In this document: positions 25,871 through 34,642 of the stretch, piece after piece | Position numbering within the stretch: the stretch's first letter is position 1 | How the letters are laid out: each line of letters begins with the position of its first letter | Assembly (NCBI RefSeq): GCF_947502995.1 | Contig: NZ_CANNBW010000006.1 | Location: forward strand, 62,001-126,000 | DNA from: an uncultured Tenacibaculum sp. | GTDB taxonomy: Bacteria; Bacteroidota; Bacteroidia; Flavobacteriales; Flavobacteriaceae | Direction of reading: 5' to 3' | Length of the DNA: 64,000 nt | Translations under genes and position numbers: made by a program | Notes under the pieces: generated by a model | What the model was told of the DNA's origin: nothing | The model's input: the letters and a program-made list of their open reading frames with translations, nothing else | Database searches by the model: none

Positions 25871-27262
25871 TTATTTAACATTTAACTTATTGAGTAAGTC
25901 TTCTAATTTATTCCCTTCGCTAGGTCTAGGGGCGTTAGCTGTTACAATTTTTCCATCTGGGTCAATCAAGATAAATCGAGGTAATCCTTTAATCAAATAA
26001 TCATTTGTAAACTTAAAGTCTTCTTTAGTTTCACCAGCAAATAGTTGCATTCCTCCAAGTTCTCTATCTTTTATAATAGATTCCCATTTCTTTTTATCTT
26101 CTTTTTTGTCTACACTAATACTTATAAATTCAATATTTGTACCATGATATTTTTGTTCTAATCTTTTTAAAAGTGGAATTTCTCTTTTACAGATGCCGCA
26201 CCAGGTAGCCCAAATATCAATGTATTTATATTTGCCATTACCAATTAAATCATCCAGAGAAGTTGTTCCTCCGTTATAGTTAACTAAATTTTCAAACTTA
26301 GGTGAAATCTCTCCTTTAGCAGTAAGTTTTAGCTTGTTGTATATTTTGGTAATTTCCTTTTTATTTTCTTCGTTAGTAGAGTAAAGCATATACTTTTTAT
26401 AATACTCATTTAAATTATCAACTCTATAGATAATTTCTTTTGCAGCATTATGTAGTAAGTCATTTTTTACTAAAGTGTCAAAAACTTCAACATGTATAGT
26501 TTCTAGGTAAGCTAAATTGAAATCTCTTTTTTTAGATTTTCTTTCATTTGCTTTTTTTTCTAAAAGTTCTTTTACAAGTAAACGATATGACAAGGAGTTT
26601 GTGTAATCATCGTTTTTATTGATGTCTATTTCTTCTACCAATTCAGAAGGGAAATATTCTGAGACAACAAATTTGTTATTACCATAAAGCATTCTATGAT
26701 AAGGTTGATAATTTTTAATGTTACGAACAAATTCGTAGTGAATATTTCTTTTTTCTTTAATAAAATATTCTTTAGGCAGTTTAGAACTCAAGGCTAAATC
26801 ATCTAAAGCAGATTTGTATTTATCCATTTTACTAAGAAATTCATTCTCGTCTAAAGAGAATAATTTCTCTGCACTTCCAAGAATAAAGCTATGCTTTTTA
26901 ATTTTCTTGGTTAGATAGTTGTTTATACTTTCATTTTTGCCATTAAATACTGGGTCTTTTAATCGCATTTTAGCATCTATAATCAAGTCTAGATCATCAA
27001 AACTAGATAAATACATATTGACGATTCGCTGGTTTACTTGAAGTTTGTAATGTCCAGGTTTTATGTTTCTTAAAGTATCAGAAAAGCTGTTGGTTTTTTT
27101 GTGAAAGCGAATGCTTTTGTCATAGTTATAGCCAGAAAGTTTTATTTTCCTTTTTTTGAAGTTTTCTACTTTACCAGATAATACTAAATAATCTTTTGGT
27201 TTTTCTTGTTTGCAACTTGTAAGAAAAACTAATACACCTAATAGGCAATGTTGGAATTTCAT
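25871..27262 (-). CDS. TlpA-like thioredoxin-fold lipoprotein, copy 2
   Basis: 463 residues. Lipoprotein signal (lipobox LTSC near residue 17). A 300-residue N-terminal region begins with a DUF4369-like beta domain (LSGKVENFKKRKIKLSGYN). A TlpA/AhpC-type thioredoxin domain follows with the redox pair in WCGIC (Cys355, Cys358), the PRFILIDPDGKI strand with its cis-Pro, and a conserved NAPRPS tail. It is a paralogue of the next gene: same length, same layout. Probable periplasmic disulfide reductase or thiol exchanger. The two genes are separated by an internal terminator. Confidence 0.88.
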   Translation of the reverse strand: MKFQHCLLGVLVFLTSCKQEKPKDYLVLSGKVENFKKRKIKLSGYNYDKSIRFHKKTNSFSDTLRNIKPGHYKLQVNQRIVNMYLSSFDDLDLIIDAKMRLKDPVFNGKNESINNYLTKKIKKHSFILGSAEKLFSLDENEFLSKMDKYKSALDDLALSSKLPKEYFIKEKRNIHYEFVRNIKNYQPYHRMLYGNNKFVVSEYFPSELVEEIDINKNDDYTNSLSYRLLVKELLEKKANERKSKKRDFNLAYLETIHVEVFDTLVKNDLLHNAAKEIIYRVDNLNEYYKKYMLYSTNEENKKEITKIYNKLKLTAKGEISPKFENLVNYNGGTTSLDDLIGNGKYKYIDIWATWCGICKREIPLLKRLEQKYHGTNIEFISISVDKKEDKKKWESIIKDRELGGMQLFAGETKEDFKFTNDYLIKGLPRFILIDPDGKIVTANAPRPSEGNKLEDLLNKLNVK

Positions 27263-27300
27263 ACTTTTTTTAATTTTAGGGGTGTTTCTTTAGGAAAAAA

Positions 27301-27327
27301 AAAGAGTTATGATATCATAACTCTTTT
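27301..27327. terminator. Terminator between the two TlpA-like genes
   Basis: AAAGAGTTATGA / TCATAACTCTTT, an almost loop-free perfect palindrome with T runs on both strands. Downstream of the 27348 gene on the minus strand. Confidence 0.85.
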
Positions 27328-27347
27328 TATCTTATGTTGTCAATTAC

Positions 27348-28739
27348 TTAAATTCCTAAGTCTTCAAATAATTCGTTAAGTTCTTCACTACGGCTAGGTC
27401 TAGGAGCGTTAGCTGTTACGATTTTTCCATCAGGATCAATTAAAATGAATCTAGGTAATCCTTTAATTAAATAATCTTTTGTGAACTGTAACTCTTCCTG
27501 GGTTTTTCCAGCAAAAAGTTGAACACCACTCATTTCTCTATCCTTAATAGTTTGTTTCCACTTTTCTTTACTAGCAGGTCTATCAACACTTAAGCTAACA
27601 AACTCAATGTTTTTTCCATGGAATTGTTGCTCGAATCTTTTTAATAATGGAATTTCTTTTTTACAGAAACCACACCAAGTAGCCCAAACATCAATGTAAA
27701 CGTATTTACCTTTACCGATTAAATCATCTAGAGAAGTAGTTCCTCCATTATAATTCTCTAAATTGTTAAACTTAGGAGAAGGTTGTCCTTTAGCAGTTAA
27801 TTTTAACTTGTTATAAAGATCTCCTATCTCAGCTTTATTTTTAGCGTTAGTAGAATAACTATTATATTTTCTGTAGTATTCTTTTAAGTTAATAGTAGTA
27901 GTGATTTGCTTCTCTGCAGCTTTGTGTAATAAATCATTTTTAATTAATGTGTCATTAATTTCTGTATGAACAGATTCTAAATATGATAAATCAAAATCAC
28001 CATCATTTCTATTTTTCTTATTGGTAACATCATCTAATCTAGCTTTAATTAAATCTCTGTAAGGCTTAGAGTGAACATAATCTCCACTATTGTTTAAATC
28101 AATGTCCATAGGAATATCCATTGGGAATTGATTAGAGACTTCAAACTCTTCATCTCCATATAATATTCTATGGAAACCTTGGTAGTTCTTAATAGCTAGA
28201 GCAAATTCGTAATTAATGTTTCTTAACTCCTTGTCTAAATAATCAGCAGGAAGTTGAGCAGCATTAGCTAAATCTTCAAGTGTAGATTTATATTCGTCCA
28301 TTTTGCTTAAAAACTCTTCTTCGTTCATAGAGAAAAGTTTGTTAGCATTTCCTAATACAACACCTAACTTCTTAGCTTTTTCAGTAATGTAGTTATTGAT
28401 GTTAGCAGTAGGTCCTTCAAAAACAGGATCTTTTGTTCTTTTTTTTGCGTCAACAATTAATTTTAAATCATCAATTGAGCTTAAATATACTTGAACAGGT
28501 CTTTTTCCAATTTTTAAAATGTAATGACCAGGAGTAATATTTGTTAAAGTGTCAAGAAAAGTTTTCGTCTTTCTGTCGAAGCGAATTTTCTTTTCAAAAT
28601 TATGACCAGTAAGTTCAATCGTACGTTTTCTAAAATTATCAACTTCACCAGAAAGCACTAAGAAATCTTTAGGCTTTTCTTTTTTCTCACAAGAAACTAC
28701 AAGTGAGATCGCGAATAGTATAAGCAACAATTTTTTCAT
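27348..28739 (-). CDS. TlpA-like thioredoxin-fold lipoprotein, copy 1
   Basis: 463 residues, paralogue of the 25871 gene. Lipobox LVVSC (Cys near 17) followed by a Lys/Glu-rich tether. N-terminal DUF4369-like domain (LSGEVDNFRKRTIELTGHN), helical middle region, then thioredoxin domain with WCGFC (Cys356, Cys359) and PRFILIDPDGKI. Near-identical spans in the thioredoxin part (LIKGLPRFILIDPDGKIV, TANAPRPS) and diverged middle regions point to a tandem duplication that has since diverged. Periplasmic redox role is inferred from the family. Confidence 0.9.
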   Translation of the reverse strand: MKKLLLILFAISLVVSCEKKEKPKDFLVLSGEVDNFRKRTIELTGHNFEKKIRFDRKTKTFLDTLTNITPGHYILKIGKRPVQVYLSSIDDLKLIVDAKKRTKDPVFEGPTANINNYITEKAKKLGVVLGNANKLFSMNEEEFLSKMDEYKSTLEDLANAAQLPADYLDKELRNINYEFALAIKNYQGFHRILYGDEEFEVSNQFPMDIPMDIDLNNSGDYVHSKPYRDLIKARLDDVTNKKNRNDGDFDLSYLESVHTEINDTLIKNDLLHKAAEKQITTTINLKEYYRKYNSYSTNAKNKAEIGDLYNKLKLTAKGQPSPKFNNLENYNGGTTSLDDLIGKGKYVYIDVWATWCGFCKKEIPLLKRFEQQFHGKNIEFVSLSVDRPASKEKWKQTIKDREMSGVQLFAGKTQEELQFTKDYLIKGLPRFILIDPDGKIVTANAPRPSRSEELNELFEDLGI

Positions 28740-28983
28740 AATTATAAAATTTACTTTATAGGGAATAATTAAATTACGTGTTTCAACACCGAAAGTACCT
28801 AATTTTTAAAAGACCTCAAAATCTTTCAGGGAAAAATTTGGAAAAAATACAATGATTGCGGACTTTTGATCAGTAAAATCAATCAAAAACACCTTTTCTT
28901 CTGAAAAAGAGTTAAATATTTGTAAATAAGAATGTTTTGTTTTTTTAGAGGAATGTTAGTTTTAAAACATTCAATTTCCGAAT

Positions 28984-29787
28984 ATGAAAAAAGTGGTTTT
29001 TATCACAGGAGCATCTTCAGGTATAGGAAGAGCTATTGGAGAATATCTTAATGAAAAAGGATGCATCGTTTATGGGACATCCAGAAACCCAGATCGTATT
29101 AAAGATTCAAAATTTCCTTTAGTAGCATTAGATGTCTTAAAATCTGAAACTGTTTTTTCAGCTGTACAAGAGGTTGTAAATAAAGAGGGGCGAGTAGATG
29201 TTTTAATTAATAATGCAGGAAAAGGTATTATGGGAGCTATGGAAGATATTTCTATAGAAGAAGTTGAAAACGGATTTGACACAAATTTTTTAGGACCAAT
29301 TCGTGTAATGAAGGCTGTTTTACCGTTTATGAGAAAACAAAATAGAGGTTTAATCATTAACATAACATCTTTAGCAGGATATTCTGGATTACCTTTCAGA
29401 AGTATTTATTCTTCGAGCAAAGGGGCTTTAGAATTATTAACAGAATCTGTCAGCATGGAGGTCAAAAATTTTGGTGTAAACGTAGTTAGTGTAGCTCCTG
29501 GTAGTTTTGCTACAAATATTGCTTCAGGAAGATATTACACTCCAGTTTTAGAAGATTCTGCCTACAAAGAAGCTTACGGTAAGAATTTAAAAGTGAGTGA
29601 TGAATATGTAAATCAGGGGCTTGATCCGTTGGTTATGGCAAAAGCAATTCATAAAATAATTTTAACGAAAAAACCAAAACTTCATTACAAAGTTGGTGCT
29701 TTTATGGAGCGTTTTTCAGTAGTTTTAAAAAGAGCTTTACCAGATAGGATTTACGAAAAACTAATTATGAATCATTATAAGTTATAA
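28984..29787 (+). CDS. Short-chain dehydrogenase/reductase
   Basis: 267 residues, classical SDR. NAD(P)-binding TGASSGIG near the N-terminus, INNAG at about 76-80, catalytic Ser in NITSLAGYSG and YSSSK (Tyr-x-x-x-Lys). Substrate not predictable. Upstream region has GAATGTT at 28930 and 28951 (21 bp apart) and its inverse AACATTC at 28966. Convergent with the next gene, with 2 bp between stop codons. Confidence 0.92.
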   Translation: MKKVVFITGASSGIGRAIGEYLNEKGCIVYGTSRNPDRIKDSKFPLVALDVLKSETVFSAVQEVVNKEGRVDVLINNAGKGIMGAMEDISIEEVENGFDTNFLGPIRVMKAVLPFMRKQNRGLIINITSLAGYSGLPFRSIYSSSKGALELLTESVSMEVKNFGVNVVSVAPGSFATNIASGRYYTPVLEDSAYKEAYGKNLKVSDEYVNQGLDPLVMAKAIHKIILTKKPKLHYKVGAFMERFSVVLKRALPDRIYEKLIMNHYKL

Positions 29788-29789
29788 GT

Positions 29790-30596
29790 CTATTTTTCTT
29801 TTAATTCAAGTAGTTGTTTTAAAATAGATTCTACACCAAAATTATTATTGCTTTTTGTAGAAAAATTAGCTGTTTCTTTTACTTGAGGATGCGCATTTTC
29901 CATGGCATAACTAAAATGAGCTCTTTTCAACATTTCAAGGTCGTTGTTGTAATCACCGAAAACTAAAGTTTCTTCGTATGAAATATCATATTCTTTTTGA
30001 ATTAATGCTACAGCATGACCTTTGTTTGCTTTCATCTCAGAAATATCAACCCAATGATTTGCAGAGACTTTAACTTTGAAGTTTTCTTCTAAATGTTTTA
30101 GATGAGGATACAAAAACTGTTCGGTGCTAACTTCGTGGTAAATAGCTACTTTATAAACAGGTTCGTTTATATCATTAACAGAATTAATGGCATCGTAATT
30201 TTTATAAAATTCAGCTAGAAGTTTTATTAATTCAGGATTGCTACTAGTGGTGAATGCTTTGTCTTTTGTGCAAAAAACAGGATGTGCTTCAGGTAGTGTT
30301 TTTAATAATTTATCAATCATTAATGAATTAGAAGTTTCCATAGCTGTTGATAGTAAGGTTTTATCTTTCTTTACAGCCAAACCTCCGTTTTCAGCCACTA
30401 TAATAATGTCGTTTTCAATTTTAGCTAACTTATCTTTCATGCTATATAAAGGCCTTCCACTCGCAGCAGTAAATAAGATATTATGTTTTTTAATTTTATT
30501 AAATAACTCAAAAAACAAATCACTTACTTCATGATTAGAGTTTAAAAGCGTTCCGTCTAAATCTGTAACAATTAGTTTAACATTTGATAAGTCCAT
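29790..30596 (-). CDS. Cof-type HAD-superfamily phosphatase
   Basis: 268 residues. HAD motif I in VTDLDGTLLNS, motif II in TAASGRPL, the Lys of KANKGHAV and motif IV FGDYNNDLEML. The cap between motifs is of the Cof (IIB) type. Such enzymes dephosphorylate sugar phosphates or cofactors such as pyridoxal phosphate and FMN; the substrate here is unknown. Convergent with the SDR gene without room for a terminator. Confidence 0.93.
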   Translation of the reverse strand: MDLSNVKLIVTDLDGTLLNSNHEVSDLFFELFNKIKKHNILFTAASGRPLYSMKDKLAKIENDIIIVAENGGLAVKKDKTLLSTAMETSNSLMIDKLLKTLPEAHPVFCTKDKAFTTSSNPELIKLLAEFYKNYDAINSVNDINEPVYKVAIYHEVSTEQFLYPHLKHLEENFKVKVSANHWVDISEMKANKGHAVALIQKEYDISYEETLVFGDYNNDLEMLKRAHFSYAMENAHPQVKETANFSTKSNNNFGVESILKQLLELKEK

Positions 30597-30784
30597 AAAA
30601 AAGAATTAAGCGATAAAAATAAGTGTTGATAAATGTAAAGAACTAATTCTTGTGTTAACTAATCACTAACTTATTTTTTTTGAAAGAAAAATTACTTTTA
30701 ACCATTATACTATGTTAAAAAAAAGGTTCAATCATTTTTGTAACATTTATTTCACATTTCAAATAAAGAAAAGCAATAATTTTG

Positions 30785-30900
30785 CAATTAATATTTGAAT
30801 TAGTGATCCTCCTTATTACGAACAAGCAGCTTTTATGTATGGCTGTTTGTTCTTGTTTGTCGTATTTCTTTCCATATTAATTATCCTAAAATAATTCTTA
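30785..30900 (+). ncRNA. Possible small RNA (uncertain)
   Basis: Begins just after a good TANNTTTG box and contains an 11-bp hairpin with an 11-base loop, then T-rich sequence (TTGTTTGTCGTATTTC). No open reading frame of note. End point is a guess. No known RNA family recognised; could instead be an unused promoter plus a chance stem. Confidence 0.25.
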
Positions 30901-30942
30901 TAACTTTATTATAAATAGGTTTAGAGAAATCGTTTAAAGTTG

Positions 30943-30950
30943 TAGTTTTG
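30943..30950 (+). promoter_or_regulatory. TANNTTTG box for the transaldolase gene
   Basis: TAGTTTTG followed by CGCG, with TTT-rich -33 region 18-19 bases upstream, 30 nt before the ATG. Confidence 0.6.
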
Positions 30951-30980
30951 CGCGAAACACAACTGTAAAACAAAAGATCG

Positions 30981-31634
30981 ATGAAATTTTTTATAGATAC
31001 GGCAAATTTAGATCAAATTCGTGAAGCTCAGGCTTTAGGTATTTTAGATGGAGTTACAACAAATCCTTCATTAATGGCAAAAGAAGGAATCACAGGAGAA
31101 GAAAATATTAAAAATCATTATAAGGCAATTTGTGAGATTGTTGATGGTGATGTTTCTGCTGAAGTAATCGCTACAGATTTTGAAGGAATGGTTAAAGAAG
31201 GTGAAGCTTTAGCTGCTTTACACTCTCAAATTGTTGTAAAATTACCAATGATTGCTGATGGAGTAAAAGCATGTAAGTATTTTTCTGATAAAGGAATTAA
31301 AACAAATGTAACGTTAGTGTTTTCTGCAGGTCAAGCTTTATTAGCTGCTAAGGCAGGTGCAACTTATGTATCACCATTTATTGGACGTTTAGATGATATT
31401 TCTACAGATGGATTAAACTTAATTGCTGAAATTCGTCAGATTTATGATAACTACATGTTTGAAACTGAAATTTTAGCTGCTTCTGTACGTCATACAATGC
31501 ATGTAATCGATTGTGCTAAAATTGGAGCTGATGTAATGACAGGACCATTAAAAGCTATTGAAGGATTATTAAATCATCCTTTAACAACTATTGGTTTAGA
31601 AAAGTTTTTAGCAGACTACAAAAAAGGAAACTAA
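30981..31634 (+). CDS. tal: Transaldolase / fructose-6-phosphate aldolase family
   Basis: 217 residues, the short single-barrel type. Start motif [20 protein letters not shown], then [13 protein letters not shown] and the Schiff-base lysine Lys87 in [20 protein letters not shown] motif (here [14 protein letters not shown]). Functions either as transaldolase in the pentose phosphate pathway or as fructose-6-phosphate aldolase; the two cannot be separated by eye. Own promoter and own terminator. Confidence 0.93.
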   Translation: MKFFIDTANLDQIREAQALGILDGVTTNPSLMAKEGITGEENIKNHYKAICEIVDGDVSAEVIATDFEGMVKEGEALAALHSQIVVKLPMIADGVKACKYFSDKGIKTNVTLVFSAGQALLAAKAGATYVSPFIGRLDDISTDGLNLIAEIRQIYDNYMFETEILAASVRHTMHVIDCAKIGADVMTGPLKAIEGLLNHPLTTIGLEKFLADYKKGN

Positions 31635-31660
31635 ATAATAATTAGTATAAATAATTAAGA

Positions 31661-31692
31661 AGTCCACACATATTGTGTGGATTTTCTTTTTT
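31661..31692 (+). terminator. Terminator of the transaldolase gene
   Basis: TCCACACA / TGTGTGGA stem with a 3-base loop and a T-rich tail, just upstream of the menD promoter box. Confidence 0.8.
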
Positions 31693-31697
31693 AGTAA

Positions 31698-31705
31698 TAC
31701 TTTTG
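31698..31705 (+). promoter_or_regulatory. TANNTTTG box for menD
   Basis: TACTTTTG followed by CAGACTA and then the ATG at 31713. Only seven bases separate box and start codon, so the transcript should be leaderless or nearly so. Confidence 0.6.
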
Positions 31706-31712
31706 CAGACTA

Positions 31713-33371
31713 ATGTATCCAGAAAAACAACTTGCACAGTTAGTAATTAAAGCTTGTCAATTTTATGATGTTGACAAGGTTGTGATTTCTCCAGGTTCGA
31801 GAAACGCACCATTAACAATCGGGTTTTCAAATGTTGGTGAAATTGAAGTATATAGTATTGTAGATGAACGTTGCGCAGCTTTTTTTGCTTTAGGAATGGC
31901 GCAGCAAACACACAAACCTGTGGCTATAATTTGTACTTCTGGGTCTGCTTTATTGAATTATTATCCAGCAATTGCTGAAGCTTTTTACAGTAGAATTCCT
32001 TTGTTGGTAATTTCTGCAGATAGACCTAAACATCTTATTGATATTGGAGATGGGCAAACAATTCGTCAAGAAAACGTATTCAAGAATCACATTTTATATT
32101 CAGCAAATCTTATTGAAGATGAAAGCAAATTAGAATATAATAAAGCAGAAGTAGAAAAAGCTATTTTTACTTGTGTTTCAGAAAGTGGGCCAACACATAT
32201 TAATGTGCCTTTTAATGAGCCGATTTACAACACGATTGAAGCTTTATCAGATTTTGAGTTTAACACAAAGCTTAAAAATCCAGATGAAAATCATATTAAA
32301 TTAGATACAGAAATCGTTGATGTTTGGAATGCTGCGGAAAAGAAGTTGATTTTAATCGGAGTGAATTTTCCAGATGAAAAGCTTCAAGAATTATTGAATT
32401 ATTTTATAGAAGATGCTTCTATTTTAGTTTTTACAGAAACTACTTCAAATATTAATCATCCAAGATTTATTAATTCAATAGATCAATTAATTACCAAGTT
32501 AGGAGTAGAAGAGTTTACAGATTTACAACCAGATTTATTAATTACTTTGGGAGGAATGGTAATCTCTAAAAGAATAAAACAATTTTTAAGAAAATACCAA
32601 CCTAAGCATCATTGGCATATAGACAAGTTTGTGAAAATGGATACTTATTTCTGTTTAACCAAGCATATCAAAGAAAAGCCAGTAGATTTTTTTGAAGTTA
32701 TAAAAACTAAAGTAATCATCAATAAATTTAGTAATTATCAAAAAAGATGGGTTCAAGAGAAAATGCAACGACAAATTGCGCATCAGAATTTTACTGTTGA
32801 AACTGAATATTCAGACTTTAGAGTTTTTAAAAATATTTTAGAAACGCTACCTGACTTTTCCCAAGTTCAAGTAAGTAATAGTGCGGTTATACGTTACATG
32901 CAATTGTACGATGTAAATCCTACTTTAAAGGTGTTTTGTAATAGAGGTACAAGTGGTATTGATGGAAGTACATCAACAGCGATTGGAGCTTCGGTGGTAG
33001 AAAATAATAATACGGTTTTAGTTACAGGAGATTTAAGTTTTTTCTACGATAGCAATGCATTGTGGAATAATTACATTCCTTCAAATTTTAGAATTATTTT
33101 GATTAACAATTCAGGTGGAGGAATTTTTAAAATTATACCTGGACCACAATCTACAAATGCATTACGATATTTTGAAACACCGCATAGTTTAACAGCAGAG
33201 CATTTGGCTAAAATGTATAACTTAGAGTACTCTAACGCTTCGTCATTAAATGGTGTGGAGAGTGAGTTAAATAGTTTTTATGAGAAAAGTGAAAAACCTA
33301 AGGTTTTGGAAATTTTCACACCATCTGATAAAAACGATACAATATTAAAATCATATTTTAAAAATTTATAA
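31713..33371 (+). CDS. menD: SEPHCHC synthase MenD
   Basis: 552 residues. ThDP-dependent enzyme of menaquinone synthesis that joins isochorismate and 2-oxoglutarate. Features: ISPGSRNAPLTI and DERCAAFFALGMAQ at the N-terminus, ICTSGSALLNYYPAI, and the ThDP domain NRGTSGIDGSTSTAIGA with LVTGDLSFFYDSNAL and NNSGGGIF. The stop overlaps the start of the next gene (TAATG). menB lies 2.6 kb downstream. Confidence 0.95.
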   Translation: MYPEKQLAQLVIKACQFYDVDKVVISPGSRNAPLTIGFSNVGEIEVYSIVDERCAAFFALGMAQQTHKPVAIICTSGSALLNYYPAIAEAFYSRIPLLVISADRPKHLIDIGDGQTIRQENVFKNHILYSANLIEDESKLEYNKAEVEKAIFTCVSESGPTHINVPFNEPIYNTIEALSDFEFNTKLKNPDENHIKLDTEIVDVWNAAEKKLILIGVNFPDEKLQELLNYFIEDASILVFTETTSNINHPRFINSIDQLITKLGVEEFTDLQPDLLITLGGMVISKRIKQFLRKYQPKHHWHIDKFVKMDTYFCLTKHIKEKPVDFFEVIKTKVIINKFSNYQKRWVQEKMQRQIAHQNFTVETEYSDFRVFKNILETLPDFSQVQVSNSAVIRYMQLYDVNPTLKVFCNRGTSGIDGSTSTAIGASVVENNNTVLVTGDLSFFYDSNALWNNYIPSNFRIILINNSGGGIFKIIPGPQSTNALRYFETPHSLTAEHLAKMYNLEYSNASSLNGVESELNSFYEKSEKPKVLEIFTPSDKNDTILKSYFKNL

Positions 33372-33790
33372 TGGAATTACAGGAAGGAGATAAAGTAGAT
33401 TTAATTATCGGAGTTCAAACAGACCTTGGGTATACAGTTTTAATTAATGAATCTTATGAAGGCTTGTTATATAATAATGAAGTTTTTTCTGATGTAGAAG
33501 AAGGAATGAAAACTTTTGGTTACATAAAAAAGATTAGAGAGGATGAAAAAATCGATGTCTCTCTTAGACCTCAGGGGGTTAAAAATGTAATTGATGAAGA
33601 TGTAGAAAAAGTATTAAGAAAGCTTGAAGAAAAAGGGGAGTTAATGTTAACGGACAAAAGTTCTCCAGAGGCAATTAAGTTTCGTTTACAAATGAGTAAA
33701 AAGGCATTTAAAAGAGCAGTTGGAAGCTTGTATAAACAACGAAAAATTCAGATTTTTGAAGACCGAATAGAATTAATAAAAAAGAAATAA
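33371..33790 (+). CDS. Short CvfB-like protein: S1 domain plus winged helix
   Basis: 139 residues. Residues 1-65 form an S1-like RNA-binding barrel (EGDKVDLIIGVQTDLGYTVLI, GYIKKIREDEKIDVSLRP). Residues 75-139 form a winged-helix domain like the C-terminus of CvfB (KSSPEAIKFRLQMSKKAFKRAVGSLYKQR). Compared with full CvfB (about 280 residues) the first two S1 repeats are missing. One-base overlap with menD indicates co-expression. A regulatory RNA- or DNA-binding role is inferred. Confidence 0.78.
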   Translation: MELQEGDKVDLIIGVQTDLGYTVLINESYEGLLYNNEVFSDVEEGMKTFGYIKKIREDEKIDVSLRPQGVKNVIDEDVEKVLRKLEEKGELMLTDKSSPEAIKFRLQMSKKAFKRAVGSLYKQRKIQIFEDRIELIKKK

Positions 33791-33801
33791 ATTTTACTGC
33801 T

Positions 33802-34566
33802 ATGAAAAAAATTGTCTTAACGATTGCAATGTTGTTTACATTGTCAATTACCTACGCGCAATTTCAAGAAAATATAGATTCAGGAAGACCAGGGAATGCA
33901 ATTAGTGTTTTTACTGTTGGGAAAAATATTGGCCAAGTAGAATTAGGTTTAGATTATGCTAATAATATAGATGTATTCTCTTCTAGTCCTTTTTTAAGAT
34001 ACGGAATTACTGAAAAAGTGGAGATAAATGGAGGTCTGAGCTACGATTTTTCAAATTCTAATCTATTGTCATATAATTTAGGTGCTAAATTCAATATTTT
34101 TGAAGGAGATACAATGATGCCTTCTTCGGCATTCTTCATAAATTTTAATTTTCCTAACAATAGCATAACAAACTCTTCTGGAACAGCTTTATTTATTTTT
34201 AATCATAAATTTTATAATGGTTTAAATATTACAGCAAATTTGGGGGTAAATATAGATTTGGAAACTACAACAAGTGTCGGAGAAGATGGAGATGGAAACC
34301 CAAAAACAAGTGAAGTGGTACAATATCAAGGTTTGTATACATTAAACTTTTCTTATGGATTAAATGAAAAATGGACGGTTTTTATTGAGCCTTATGGGAG
34401 TTATGATAAGTTTAGTGAAACTGATTTTAATTTAAGTGTAAATACAGGAGCTTCTTATTTACTAAATAAAAATCTTTTAATTGATTTTCTTGTGGGGCAT
34501 GGAATAAGTACAAATAAATATTTAACTGTAAGCACGGGAGTTTCTTGGAGAATACCAACGAAGTAA
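33802..34566 (+). CDS. Outer-membrane beta-barrel protein
   Basis: 254 residues with a signal peptide ending ITYAQ. Repeated amphipathic strands (VGKNIGQVELGLDYANNID, FLRYGITEKVEINGGLSY, KWTVFIEPYGSYDK) and a terminal aromatic strand (GVSWRIPTK) fit the Phenol_MetA_deg/transporter-like barrel group. 11 bp after the CvfB-like gene, so probably the third gene of the menD operon. Substrate unknown. Similar build to the product of 11222-12082. Confidence 0.75.
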   Translation: MKKIVLTIAMLFTLSITYAQFQENIDSGRPGNAISVFTVGKNIGQVELGLDYANNIDVFSSSPFLRYGITEKVEINGGLSYDFSNSNLLSYNLGAKFNIFEGDTMMPSSAFFINFNFPNNSITNSSGTALFIFNHKFYNGLNITANLGVNIDLETTTSVGEDGDGNPKTSEVVQYQGLYTLNFSYGLNEKWTVFIEPYGSYDKFSETDFNLSVNTGASYLLNKNLLIDFLVGHGISTNKYLTVSTGVSWRIPTK

Positions 34567-34584
34567 AGATATCTTATAATCAAA

Positions 34585-34620
34585 TAAAAAAGGAGAGTAA
34601 TTAATTACTCTCCTTTTTTT
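34585..34620. terminator. Bidirectional terminator, perfect palindrome
   Basis: GAGAGTAATTAATTACTCTC at 34593-34612 extended by A and T runs; serves two convergent genes. Confidence 0.92.
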
Positions 34621-34642
34621 ATTACTACATTAAAACAACAAG

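Larger units (their letters stand above)
30597..30980. other. Intergenic region with a candidate structured RNA
   Basis: 384 bases. A -7 box TAATTTTG (30777-30784) is followed by a hairpin GAACAAGCAGC / GCTGTTTGTTC (30820-30830 and 30842-30852, one G-U pair) with a T-rich 3' flank. A separate TAGTTTTG box (30943-30950) serves the transaldolase gene. The stretch 30600-30770 shows nothing further. Confidence 0.5.

Noticed and set aside
29780..29795. Hidden terminator between the SDR and Cof genes
   Set aside because: Only two bases separate the stop codons and no hairpin with a T run is visible nearby. The two transcripts presumably overlap.
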